Source: Ilumatobacteraceae bacterium (GTDB lineage Bacteria; Actinomycetota; Acidimicrobiia; Acidimicrobiales; Ilumatobacteraceae). From it: a DNA stretch of 59,702 nt. The stretch spans positions 1 to 59,702 of the forward strand of contig JALHOG010000028.1 of NCBI GenBank assembly GCA_022843125.1, read 5' to 3'. The notes under the pieces were generated by a model. The model saw nothing but the letters and a program-made list of their open reading frames with translations. It had not been told where the DNA came from and did not search any database. The position numbers and the translations under genes were made by a program. Shown piece by piece: positions 50,640 through 58,412 of this stretch (the stretch's first letter is position 1; the number at the start of each line of letters is the position of its first letter).

Positions 50640-51806
50640 TCAGAGGCGGTGGACGGCGTCGATGAGGCGGTCGACGTCGGTGCGGTCGACGTAGAGCGCG
50701 ATCCCGGCGCGGACGGCGGCGTCGATGCCGAAGCTCGCCATCGCCTCGACGGCGTAGTAGTTGCCGTCCCACACGGCGATCTGCCGGGCGGCGAGCGCGG
50801 TGGCGACCTCGGCAGCGGTGTGGCCCTCCACGTTGAACGCCAGCGTCGGGGCGCGGTCGTCGAGGTTGGTCGGGCCGTAGATCGTGACCCGTTCGTCGGC
50901 CCGCAACCCGTCGAGGAGGTGAGCGAACACGGCGCGCTCGTACTCATGGATGGACGCCATCCCGACGCTCATCAGGAACTCGGCCGCGGCCTCGATCGCG
51001 ACGAGTTGCTCGTACGCGGGAGTGCCGAGCATGAAGCGGCCGGCGCCCGTGTCGTCGGCGGGGCGGACCTTGTAGGGGCGGAGCCGGTCGAGCAGGCCGG
51101 GTTCGATCCAGGTGATGCCGGCGTGCGGCCCGTACCACTTGTACGAGCTCGTCGAATAGACGTCGCAGCCGATCGCACCGAGGTCGACGGTGGTGTGCGG
51201 GGTCAGGTGCACACCGTCGACCACCACCTTCGCACCGGCGTCGTGTGCGGCCTTCGTGATCGCTGCGATGTCGGGCTTCGTGCCGATCGCATTCGACGCA
51301 CCCGTGACCGCGACCCATCTGGTGCGCTCGGAGAGCAGACCGGTGATCGAGTCGACCGGGAGTCGACCGGTGGCGACGTCGAACGGGGCTAGGTGCACGG
51401 TCGCTCCGGTGTCCTCACCGATCAGCAACCACGGTGCGACGTTCGAGTCGTGGTCGAGTCGGGTGCAGATGATCTCGTCGCCGGGCCCGAGGTCGCGAGC
51501 GATGGCGCGGGTGAGCGAGAAGACGTTGGCGGTGGTGGAGGGCCCGAACACGAACCCGTATGGGTCGGCGTGCAGGAGCCGCCCCATCGTTGCGCTCACC
51601 CGGTCGACCAGCTGATCGCAGTCGTCGGCGGCCGGGAACGCACCGTGGCTGTTGGCGTTGCGGCCGCTGCGCTGCCAGTTGCCGCTGGCCTCGATCGCGG
51701 CGTCGACCACCTGTGTGCCCGCCGGCCCGTCGAACCGCGCCCACCCCTGGTACACGCCTTCGACGACACCGGGGAAACGATTGCGGAGGTCCAACATGTG
51801 GCTCAC
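50640..51806 (-). CDS. Class V aminotransferase / cysteine-desulfurase-like protein (VC1184 type)
   Basis: A 388-aa PLP enzyme. The N-terminus RNRFPGV with FDGPAGTQVVDAAI, then FGPSTTANVFSLTRAI and TRLDHDSNVAPW, is the pattern of the VC1184-like subfamily. The PLP Asp is in VVDGVHLTPH and the Schiff-base Lys is K223 in TSSYKWYGPHAG. The reaction is unproven; cysteine desulfurase or kynureninase-like chemistry is possible. GTG 51806 overlaps the upstream monooxygenase stop (GTGA); ATG 51797 is an alternative start. Confidence 0.86.
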   Translation of the reverse strand: MSHMLDLRNRFPGVVEGVYQGWARFDGPAGTQVVDAAIEASGNWQRSGRNANSHGAFPAADDCDQLVDRVSATMGRLLHADPYGFVFGPSTTANVFSLTRAIARDLGPGDEIICTRLDHDSNVAPWLLIGEDTGATVHLAPFDVATGRLPVDSITGLLSERTRWVAVTGASNAIGTKPDIAAITKAAHDAGAKVVVDGVHLTPHTTVDLGAIGCDVYSTSSYKWYGPHAGITWIEPGLLDRLRPYKVRPADDTGAGRFMLGTPAYEQLVAIEAAAEFLMSVGMASIHEYERAVFAHLLDGLRADERVTIYGPTNLDDRAPTLAFNVEGHTAAEVATALAARQIAVWDGNYYAVEAMASFGIDAAVRAGIALYVDRTDVDRLIDAVHRL

Positions 51807-53374
51807 TGTCGCACAGTGACCGGTCGCGCTCCGAACCACTCGGTCAGGGATGCCTGGAGCAGTGGGTCGTCCGGAGCGCCGGCCCAGGCGACGTACCCGT
51901 CGGGCCGGATCAGCACGGCCGGGGGAGCGGCCACCTCGCCGATGACGGGCAGCTCCCACACCTGGCCGTGGTCGTCGTCGGCGTCGTACGTCGCGTCGAC
52001 GAGACGGACCCGATCGCTCCACGGTCTGATGTCGACACCGCTGCCAGCCCCGAAGGTGAGGAGCACGGGCCGCGCCTCGTGGAGGAGTGCGAACACCCGG
52101 GTGGGTCCGTCGGCGGTGCGGATGTCGAGGTCGGGCATGCGCCGCCCGACGAGCGGATGCGGGTCGCCGGCGATCGGTGCCGGCCTCGGGTCGTACCGGA
52201 TGTCGAGCCCGGACATCATCCCGGCGATCCGTCGCCGTGGTTCGTCCATCGCCAGCAGCTCCGTCATCGTGTCGCGGAGCGCCTGATGCCGGTCGTCCGG
52301 GCTGCTGAGCGCGACCTGCGCCATGGTGGTGCGCAGGACACGCGCCCCGATCGGATGGCGTTCCGCGTGGTACGTGTCGAGCAGGGAGTCGGGTGACGTC
52401 CCGTCGATCACCTGTGCCAGCTTCCAGCCGAGGTTGACCGCGTCCTGGACTCCTGTGTTGAGGCCCTGCCCGCCGTGTGGCGGGTGCACGTGGGCGGCGT
52501 CGCCGGCGAGCAACACGCGGCCGTGCCGGTAGGTGACGGCCTGGCGCGTCAGGTCGGTGAACCGGGAGATCCAGCTCGCGCTGCGGAGGCCGTGGTCGGT
52601 CCCGTACACCGACACGAGCGCTTCGCGGAGGTCGTCCATGCTCGGTTCGCCGACGTGCTCGCAGCGGTCGACCTGGCGCTCGGTGAGCACCGCCCGGATG
52701 GAATCGTCGGGTGAGCGGCGGCCGATGGCGTGCTGGCCGACGCCGTCGCGGGTGATGCCGGGCTCTGGTGGGTCGTCCATCTCGACCTCGGCGATCATCC
52801 AGCTCGTCGAGGCGTCCGACCCGGCGAACTCGATCCCGGCCGCCTTTCGTACGAGGCTGCGCCCGCCGTCGCAGCCCACGAGGTACCGGGCGCGGAGCGT
52901 TGTGTCGTCCGACAGCGCGACGTCGACGCCGTGCTCGTCCTGATCGACCCCGACCACCTCGCGGCCTCGGAGGGTCGGCACCCCGAGCTCGGCGACCCAG
53001 TCGGCGAGGATCGGCTCGAACCGGCTCTGCCACAGCGCGAGCCCGTAGGGGTGGCGGGTGGGGAAGTCGCTGATGTCGAGCGGGATCAACGCGAACCCCT
53101 GGACCTGCATCACCTCACCCGCCGACAGGAACCGATCCACGATGCCGCGCTGGTCGAGCACCTCGATCGTGCGTGCGTGGAGCCCACCGGCCCGCGAGCC
53201 GTCGACGTGCTGGTCGGTGCGGCGCTCGACGATCACGACGTCGGTCCCCGCCAACGCCAGTTCGCCCGCCAACATCAGCCCGGTCGGGCCGCCACCGGCG
53301 ATCACCACCGCGTGATCGACCGCCCCTGCATTCGCGTGTGCCGGTCCCGCACTCGCCATGTGGTCGCTCGCCAT
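51803..53374 (-). CDS. FAD-dependent aromatic-ring hydroxylase (PheA/TfdB type)
   Basis: A 523-aa flavoprotein monooxygenase. The GxGxxG motif is VVIAGGGPTGLMLAGELA, the DG motif is YLVGCDGGRSLVRKAAG, and the GD motif is VLLAGDAAHVHPPHGGQG. A ~150-residue thioredoxin-like C-terminal domain follows, as in phenol hydroxylase and polyketide hydroxylases. It is expected to use NAD(P)H and O2 on an aromatic substrate. ATG 53374 has GGGAG 7 nt upstream; an identical-looking second start at 53359 results from a 15-bp duplication. Confidence 0.9.
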   Translation of the reverse strand: MASDHMASAGPAHANAGAVDHAVVIAGGGPTGLMLAGELALAGTDVVIVERRTDQHVDGSRAGGLHARTIEVLDQRGIVDRFLSAGEVMQVQGFALIPLDISDFPTRHPYGLALWQSRFEPILADWVAELGVPTLRGREVVGVDQDEHGVDVALSDDTTLRARYLVGCDGGRSLVRKAAGIEFAGSDASTSWMIAEVEMDDPPEPGITRDGVGQHAIGRRSPDDSIRAVLTERQVDRCEHVGEPSMDDLREALVSVYGTDHGLRSASWISRFTDLTRQAVTYRHGRVLLAGDAAHVHPPHGGQGLNTGVQDAVNLGWKLAQVIDGTSPDSLLDTYHAERHPIGARVLRTTMAQVALSSPDDRHQALRDTMTELLAMDEPRRRIAGMMSGLDIRYDPRPAPIAGDPHPLVGRRMPDLDIRTADGPTRVFALLHEARPVLLTFGAGSGVDIRPWSDRVRLVDATYDADDDHGQVWELPVIGEVAAPPAVLIRPDGYVAWAGAPDDPLLQASLTEWFGARPVTVRQ

Positions 53375-53384
53375 GTGGTCGCTC
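53352..53384. repeat. 15-bp tandem duplication across a start codon
   Basis: Two copies of TCGCCATGTGGTCGC plus partial ends. On the coding (minus) strand each copy contains ACCACATGGCG, so the gene has two in-frame ATG codons 15 bp apart and an MASDH peptide repeat. Confidence 0.85.
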
Positions 53385-53471
53385 CCGAGGTCGGATCCGG
53401 CCGCTCGTCGGCTCGGAGACGACCCATGTTCAGCACGCGAAAGCCGTTTGCGGCAAGCCCCACCCGCCGGG

Positions 53472-53876
53472 TTACGTTGAGAGTGGCGGGGGAAACGGGA
53501 GCGGTTCAGGCTCGGTGTCGGGTTGCAGCAGCTCGATCCGATTGCCGAACGGGTCGTGGACGTACACCCGGTCGTACCCGTCCAGCGGCTCGTCGTCGAC
53601 CACCTCGCCGCCGGCCGCAGCAACCGCCTGCGCGAGCCCTCGGACGTCGTCGACGACGAGCGCCGGGTGCGCCTTGCGTGCAGGCCGGAACTCGGCCTCG
53701 ACCCCGAGGTGGATCTTCAGCGCGCCGCGCTCGAACCAGCACCCGCCCCGGACCGCGAGGTGATCGGGCTTCGGGACGTGCGGGATCCCGAGCACCCCCT
53801 CGTAGAACGCGATCGCCTCCGCCTCCCGCCCCGCCGGCATCGCCAGCTGCACGTGATCGATCCGGACCACACCCAT
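53472..53876 (-). CDS. VOC-superfamily (glyoxalase/dioxygenase-like) protein
   Basis: A 134-aa protein with paired beta-alpha-beta-beta-beta modules. The first opens VVRIDHVQLAMP (metal His), the second AHPALVVDDVRGLAQAV, and it ends with YVHDPFGNRIELLQP, including the family Glu. Single-domain VOC proteins include lyases, dioxygenases and resistance proteins; metal use is probable, substrate unknown. It lies 97 bp upstream of the aromatic hydroxylase on the same strand and may be cotranscribed. ATG 53876. Confidence 0.85.
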   Translation of the reverse strand: MGVVRIDHVQLAMPAGREAEAIAFYEGVLGIPHVPKPDHLAVRGGCWFERGALKIHLGVEAEFRPARKAHPALVVDDVRGLAQAVAAAGGEVVDDEPLDGYDRVYVHDPFGNRIELLQPDTEPEPLPFPPPLST

Positions 53877-54048
53877 ACGAACAGTGTGGTCCACGCGCCG
53901 ACCTGCAACCTGTGCGGTCGTCGGAGAACGAACCGGCCTGTTGGAGAGCGCTCTGATCCCGGTTCGCAGCGCAGCGGACGCAGCCGGTCGATTCGAGGGA
54001 GTGTGCTCGGGCGTGCAGCCTTTCGGCGCAGCTGTGCGACACCATGAT

Positions 54049-54537
54049 GTGATCAGTGCGAGGCGTGCGACCGTCCCGGGCGCCGAATCCGGCTACGAGG
54101 ACTTCTATCGGGCGCACATCGGGCGCGCCCGGTCGCTCGCTCACCTGATCACCGGGTCACGTCAGCTCGGTCAGGAGGTCGCGCAGGAGGCGATGCTCGC
54201 GGTGCACGAGGCCTGGCCCACGCTCGAACAGCCGGCGGCGTTCCTCCGTGTCGTCGTCGTCAACCGGTCGCGTTCGGTCCAACGTCGGCAGTTGCGCGAA
54301 CGGTTGCACCTGCAACGAGAGGGAGCCAGCGAACCGGTCGGGGGGCTACCGTCGATCGACGAGACGTGGGCCGTCGTGCAGCAACTGCCGCCGAGCCAGC
54401 GCGAGCTGCTGGTGCTGCGGTACTACGAGGATCTCAGCCTGAGCGAGATCGCCGAACTGGTCGACCAACCGATCGGCACGGTGAAGTCGACGCTGCACCG
54501 CGCCGTCGCCCGCTTGAAGGAGTTGCTCGATGACTGA
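54049..54537 (+). CDS. ECF sigma factor (SigE-like)
   Basis: A 162-aa sigma-70-family protein with only regions 2 and 4. Region 2 runs over YEDFYRAHIGRARSLAHL and QEVAQEAMLAVHEAWP; region 4 over LPPSQRELLVLRYYEDLSL and the HTH LSEIAELVDQPIGTVKSTL. GTG 54049 gives the standard length; in-frame upstream codons add unrelated residues. It overlaps the next gene by 8 bp, the classic sigma/anti-sigma layout. A 10-bp palindrome, AGAGCGCTCT (53945-53954), lies upstream. Confidence 0.88.
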   Translation: MISARRATVPGAESGYEDFYRAHIGRARSLAHLITGSRQLGQEVAQEAMLAVHEAWPTLEQPAAFLRVVVVNRSRSVQRRQLRERLHLQREGASEPVGGLPSIDETWAVVQQLPPSQRELLVLRYYEDLSLSEIAELVDQPIGTVKSTLHRAVARLKELLDD

Positions 54538-56134
54538 TCACGACGTCGAGATCGACGCGGCATTCGAAGCCCACCTACGCCGGACCTTCGCGGCGGTCGC
54601 CGCCACGAGCAGCCTGGCCGAGCCAGACGAAGCGGGGGCACCGTCACCGCGGCGGTGGGCGATGGTTGCCGCCGCCGTGCTGATCGTGGCGGGTGCCATG
54701 GCGACGTCGTTCGTGCTCGGACGCTCCGATGATGCACCGACGGCCGACTCCGTGCCCGGCTGGTACACCGGGCTCGCAAAGCACCTGCCCGAGGGCTTCG
54801 ATCATGTCGCCGTCCTGACGTCGGACGAGCAGGGCGTTCTCTTCGAGGCACTGGACCTCGACTCGGCGCGGATCTTGGGGCTCACGGTCGCGCGGGAACC
54901 GAACCCGTCCGACCCCAGTCCCGCCATCGGCTTCGACGAGCTCGCCGACGTCGCGATCGACGCCGATCAGAGCCTCAGCGTCGTGCTGCAGGACGGCCAC
55001 CGTGTGGGGATCTCGTGCAACGTGGTGTCCCCCTGGCCACGTCCCCGGTGTTCCGGCTTCTTCGGCCGTCCGATCGATCAGGAAGCGCTGCGACGTCTGG
55101 CCATCTACCTCGCTGCGATCCCCGTCGATCAGCTGCCTGCGATCGAGGATGCGGCTCCGGTCACCGATCGCACCTCGCTCGCCGCCGCTGCGGCGTTCGA
55201 GGTCACCGGCCTCGGTGTGGACGACGGCGGCTTCGAGCGTCCGCGTCTGATGGTCCTGTCCGTGGGCTCCGACGAGTCACCGATCGTGGTGCGGGCCGCT
55301 GCCGGGTACATCCCCCCGGTCCCTCCGGACGCAGCCACGCGCTCGCGCCAACTCGACGATCTGACCGTCGCCTGGCGGGTGATGCCCGACGGTTCGGTCT
55401 GGATGGTGAGCACCCGCGAGCCCATCGACGGTCAGGTCGGCCCCGAGGTGCTCGACCGGATCGCCGAGCGAGTCGCAGAAGGATCCGTGCCGACGTACCC
55501 GCCGGTGCCGTCGACATCATCGCCTGCTGTGCCGAGCATGCCGACCGTGCCGAATGACCCCGAGGCGAGCAGGCCGATCGCAGACGGCGCGCTGCCCGAG
55601 CCTGTACTGGCCCCACGGCACGGTGAAGAGATCGGCTTCGGCTCGATCGGGCCACCGATCGAGATCCCACAGCCATGGTCGATCAACTCCATCTACACCG
55701 ACCTCGAACCGGGCGCCCTGATCATCGAGTTCGTCCCACCGAACCCTGCCTGTATCGCAGCGCACGCGAACGCCACGATCGGTCGTGGCGGGGCGATCCT
55801 CGTCGGCTTGTGGGTCGAGGGCGACGCTGTCGACGGCGCATGCGTCGGAAGCGGTGAGGTCAATCGGGTGACGATCCCGCTCGCTGAGCCGATCGGCGAC
55901 CGCAGGATCTACACCAGCACGATCCCGGACACGCAGGGCGGCTCCGAACGCGCCGAACTTGTGGCCGACTCGATCATCGGGTTGCCTGCGGACGATGCCG
56001 TCGACGTCATCGAACGGGAGGGATTCGGCGTCCGAGACGTCACCGGCCCCGAGGCCGTCACGGCCGACTTCGACCCCGACCGCATCAACATCTGGATCGT
56101 CGACGGGTCGATCGACTTCGCCGATGTCGGCTGA
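54530..56134 (+). CDS. Membrane-anchored putative anti-sigma partner with I78-like C-terminal domain
   Basis: A 534-aa protein: short cytoplasmic N-terminus (~43 residues), TM at about 44-64, then ~470 extracytoplasmic residues. An Asp/Ile-rich beta domain runs to ~330, a Pro/Ser linker to ~370, a second beta domain with two Cys (NPACIA; GACVGSG) to ~475, and a final ~60 residues with the pattern of potato-inhibitor-I/I78-like domains (GLPADDAVDVIEREGF, DFDPDRINIWIVDG). The N-terminus is too short to recognise a standard zinc anti-sigma domain. Translational overlap with the sigma gene is the main evidence for the role. Confidence 0.72.
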   Translation: MTDHDVEIDAAFEAHLRRTFAAVAATSSLAEPDEAGAPSPRRWAMVAAAVLIVAGAMATSFVLGRSDDAPTADSVPGWYTGLAKHLPEGFDHVAVLTSDEQGVLFEALDLDSARILGLTVAREPNPSDPSPAIGFDELADVAIDADQSLSVVLQDGHRVGISCNVVSPWPRPRCSGFFGRPIDQEALRRLAIYLAAIPVDQLPAIEDAAPVTDRTSLAAAAAFEVTGLGVDDGGFERPRLMVLSVGSDESPIVVRAAAGYIPPVPPDAATRSRQLDDLTVAWRVMPDGSVWMVSTREPIDGQVGPEVLDRIAERVAEGSVPTYPPVPSTSSPAVPSMPTVPNDPEASRPIADGALPEPVLAPRHGEEIGFGSIGPPIEIPQPWSINSIYTDLEPGALIIEFVPPNPACIAAHANATIGRGGAILVGLWVEGDAVDGACVGSGEVNRVTIPLAEPIGDRRIYTSTIPDTQGGSERAELVADSIIGLPADDAVDVIEREGFGVRDVTGPEAVTADFDPDRINIWIVDGSIDFADVG

Positions 56135-56149
56135 CGGAACAGATCGGGG

Positions 56150-56551
56150 TCACCCCGCACGTGAAACTGGCTCGTCGCTCGCGGCGCCGCTGCGCTCCAG
56201 TACCACCGATCCGACGACTCGGTCCCACCACGGCGAACCGTTCGACCACACCTGGATGGCGCCGGCCAGCGTGCTGAGCTCGAACGGGAGCGGGCCGACG
56301 ATCATCTTGAGGACCAGTTCTCGAAGCATCAGCGACCCGGTCCCCAACGGCGCGCCGTCCGGGCGCGTGACGAAGGTTCGGGTGAGTGCCTTGCCCGGCG
56401 TCTGGCCGCGAGAAGCGAGCACCCATGTGAGCAAGATCCAGCCCACTGCGAAGAGCAGAGCGAACAACACCAGGTCCACCAAGCACGCCACCGTCCGCCT
56501 GAGCGGTGAAGCTCTCCGATACACGGCCCGATCGTCGTCGATGCTCACCAC
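56150..56551 (-). CDS. RDD-family membrane protein
   Basis: A ~133-aa protein with two or three hydrophobic segments. The RDD pattern is visible as RRTVACLVDLVLF (Arg and Asp of helix 1), RGQTPGKALTRTFV, an LMLRELVLK helix and a closing WWDRVVGSVVLE. RDD proteins are small membrane proteins implicated in transport; the function is unknown here. The start is uncertain: two consecutive GTG codons (56551, 56548) are possible. It is convergent with the anti-sigma partner, 15 bp away. Confidence 0.75.
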   Translation of the reverse strand: MVSIDDDRAVYRRASPLRRTVACLVDLVLFALLFAVGWILLTWVLASRGQTPGKALTRTFVTRPDGAPLGTGSLMLRELVLKMIVGPLPFELSTLAGAIQVWSNGSPWWDRVVGSVVLERSGAASDEPVSRAG

Positions 56552-56661
56552 ATAGCCACCGTATGTCGCAGTGACGCGCCGGTTCGTCCATCTCCCGGGT
56601 GTGCCGGGCGGCGTGCTTCGAACGTGGTCTGCTGAGGATCGTGACGTGCGGGGTTGCGACT

Positions 56662-56674
56662 CGCGGTGACCGCG
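56662..56674. promoter_or_regulatory. Inverted repeat between divergent membrane-protein genes
   Basis: CGCGGT-G-ACCGCG is a perfect 6-bp-arm palindrome about 67 bp before the 106-aa membrane-protein gene and 111 bp from the RDD gene start. Possible operator; GC-rich sequence makes chance occurrence likely. Confidence 0.2.
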
Positions 56675-56740
56675 GCCGGGCAGGGTGAGCCGAGCACTAC
56701 CGTTCGCAGGCGGACCGGCAGGGACGCCGACGGAGGGGAT

Positions 56741-57061
56741 GTGACGCACGCCGACGATCACCTGCGCATGTCACCTGCTGAGCGCGCCCTCGCCTGGACG
56801 ATCATGCTCACGTTCGGTGCGTTTGTCGCGACCGGGGCTGCGATCGAGGTGCTCTTCACTGCGTCGGGCGACATCTGCTACGCGTTCCACGAGTCGCCGA
56901 ACACGCCGCTCGGGTGGTCGATCGTCGTCGCCGGTGCAGCCCTCATGGCGGTGATCGGCTGGCGTCTGCGGCCCCGCCGATGGTGGGCGTTCACCGTCCC
57001 GGCGATCGTCGTGCACATGCTGATCTACTCCTGGTGGCTCACACCTGCCGGTACCTGCTGA
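56741..57061 (+). CDS. Small membrane protein, three predicted helices
   Basis: A 106-aa protein with helices at about 18-40, 57-73 and 80-97, and a tail WWLTPAGTC. A conserved-looking GDICYAFHESPNTPLGW loop lies between the first two helices. GTG 56741 is chosen because GGAGG (56732-56736) lies 4 nt upstream and the frame before it is hydrophilic and Arg-rich. No family recognised. Confidence 0.6.
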   Translation: MTHADDHLRMSPAERALAWTIMLTFGAFVATGAAIEVLFTASGDICYAFHESPNTPLGWSIVVAGAALMAVIGWRLRPRRWWAFTVPAIVVHMLIYSWWLTPAGTC

Positions 57062-57127
57062 CCGACGCGACATCCCCGTTCGGTCGATGCCGAGCGGGCG
57101 CTCCGACTCGTCTGCAAGAATCGGCTG

Positions 57128-57523
57128 GTGCGGGTGGAGCCGGTGGTCGGGGCGTTCGTACGGCACGGGTGTCGGTTCGTCGTCGTCGGATCGGTCGCGC
57201 GGTCGTGGCGCGGGGATGACGTGGTGCCGCACGACCTCGATCTCGTGGTCGACGGCGGGCCTGAGCGCCGCCCGGCGATCGTCGCTGCGCTCCGCGATGT
57301 CGGAGCGAGCGTGCAGCGGGGCGGCGTGTGCGAACGGGTCGAGGCCGGCTCGCCAATGCCGTGGACGTGGGGTTTCCGCGTGCGCACGCCGTTCGTCCCT
57401 GTCGACGTGATCGTGCGGTTCGCCGACGGTTCGACCGTCGATGACGTGCTTCCCACGGCGACGACCGTGACGCTGCCCGACGGTTCGGTGGTGCACGTCG
57501 CCGCGACGAGGGCGGCGGCATGA
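57128..57523 (+). CDS. Minimal nucleotidyltransferase-like protein
   Basis: A 131-aa protein with the minimal nucleotidyltransferase signature: FVVVGSVARSW (GS helix) near residue 18, followed by PHDLDLVVD carrying the D-x-D metal site, and a third possible acidic position in VDVIVRFADG. It is the size of MNT/AbiEii-type single domains. It may transfer nucleotides to a protein or RNA, or be a non-catalytic relative. Its stop overlaps the GyrA-like gene's ATG by 4 bp, so the two are translated together. Confidence 0.72.
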   Translation: MRVEPVVGAFVRHGCRFVVVGSVARSWRGDDVVPHDLDLVVDGGPERRPAIVAALRDVGASVQRGGVCERVEAGSPMPWTWGFRVRTPFVPVDVIVRFADGSTVDDVLPTATTVTLPDGSVVHVAATRAAA

Positions 57524-58392
57524 GCGCCGCGACCGGGTTGTCCGATCTCGATGTGGCGATCCTCGAAGCGCTCGCGGCGGTGGGGGCGGCTTCTGACCGA
57601 CCCTTCGTGAGGTCGCAGCTCGTGCTCGACGGCGTGTACGAGCGGACGGGGATCGGGCGGCACGTGTCATACGAGCCGCTGTGCGACCTCGCTCGGCACT
57701 GGGTCACGCACCTGCAGTTGATCGCGTTTCACGGCAACCTCGGGTCGCAATGGGGATTCGACCCCGCCGATCCGGCCTACACCGAGTGCCGGCTCACACC
57801 CCTCGGGGCCGCTGCGCTGGCTGCCGAGCGTGGCGAGCGCGCGGCGTTGCCGATCGGTCTGATCAACGGCGACATCCACGCCGGCGGTCCCCGCCCTCCG
57901 TTCGATCCGCGCCGCGTGGTCGCAGCGATCCAGCGAGCCCCGGAGCTCGACGACGGCGCGATCATCGCCGCGATCGGCCTCCCGTCGTTCCCCTCCCGCT
58001 GTCTCGTGACCGGTGATCTCGCCGCGCTCGCAGCGGCGCACGAGGTCGACCTGCTGGTGTCCGCGAGGATCGACGCCGAGGCGACCGATCGGCTGGTCGT
58101 CACCGGGTTGCCGCCCGGAACGACGGCCGCTGAGATCGGTGGCGACATCGCTGTGCTGGTTGACATGCGCGGACCCGACGTGATCGGTGTGCGGGATGTG
58201 ATCGACGAGTCGAGCTCGGACTCGGTGCGGCTGGTGGTCCAGCTCCGAGCCGGCGCGGACCCGGACGCGGTGCGCGTCGCACTCCACGAGTTCTGGAGCG
58301 TGCAGCGACCGGTGCGTGTTCGGTTGGCTCGTCCCCTCGCCGCGACGATCCAGTCGTTCGTCGGCACCGACCTCACGCCGCTGACGAACTGA
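57520..58392 (+). CDS. Miniature GyrA/ParC-like protein (winged-helix and tower regions only)
   Basis: A 290-aa protein that follows the order of the GyrA breakage-reunion domain. Residues ~12-70 resemble the winged-helix region; HGNLGSQWG (71-79) matches GyrA G-x-GNFGS; DPAYTECRL (84-92) matches the active-site R-YTE-x-RL, retaining Tyr (Y87) but with Ala for Arg; LPIGLINGD matches FPNLLVNG; GLPSFPS matches the GPDFPT segment; LVVTGLPPG and VRDVIDESS-x-D-x-VRLVVQL match the tower's VTEIPYQ and DLRDESD-x-x-GMRIVIEL. It stops where GyrA would enter the C-gate coiled coil, and the HPHGD loop is missing. ATG overlaps the nucleotidyltransferase stop. Catalysis is doubtful; DNA binding or gyrase mimicry is possible. 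Confidence 0.72.
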   Translation: MSAATGLSDLDVAILEALAAVGAASDRPFVRSQLVLDGVYERTGIGRHVSYEPLCDLARHWVTHLQLIAFHGNLGSQWGFDPADPAYTECRLTPLGAAALAAERGERAALPIGLINGDIHAGGPRPPFDPRRVVAAIQRAPELDDGAIIAAIGLPSFPSRCLVTGDLAALAAAHEVDLLVSARIDAEATDRLVVTGLPPGTTAAEIGGDIAVLVDMRGPDVIGVRDVIDESSSDSVRLVVQLRAGADPDAVRVALHEFWSVQRPVRVRLARPLAATIQSFVGTDLTPLTN

Positions 58393-58412
58393 CCGCGCGC
58401 CGCGTTCAGTTC
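58386..58412. terminator. Hairpin spanning convergent stop codons
   Basis: GAACTGA (58386-58392) and TCAGTTC (58406-58412) form a 7-bp stem with a 13-nt GC-rich loop. Each arm contains a stop codon, one per strand. Possible bidirectional terminator. Confidence 0.35.

Noticed and set aside
50640..53033. 797-codon minus-strand frame as a fused protein
   Set aside because: Only its 3' part (from 51806) encodes a recognisable enzyme; the 5' part is a shadow of the FAD monooxygenase gene in another frame.
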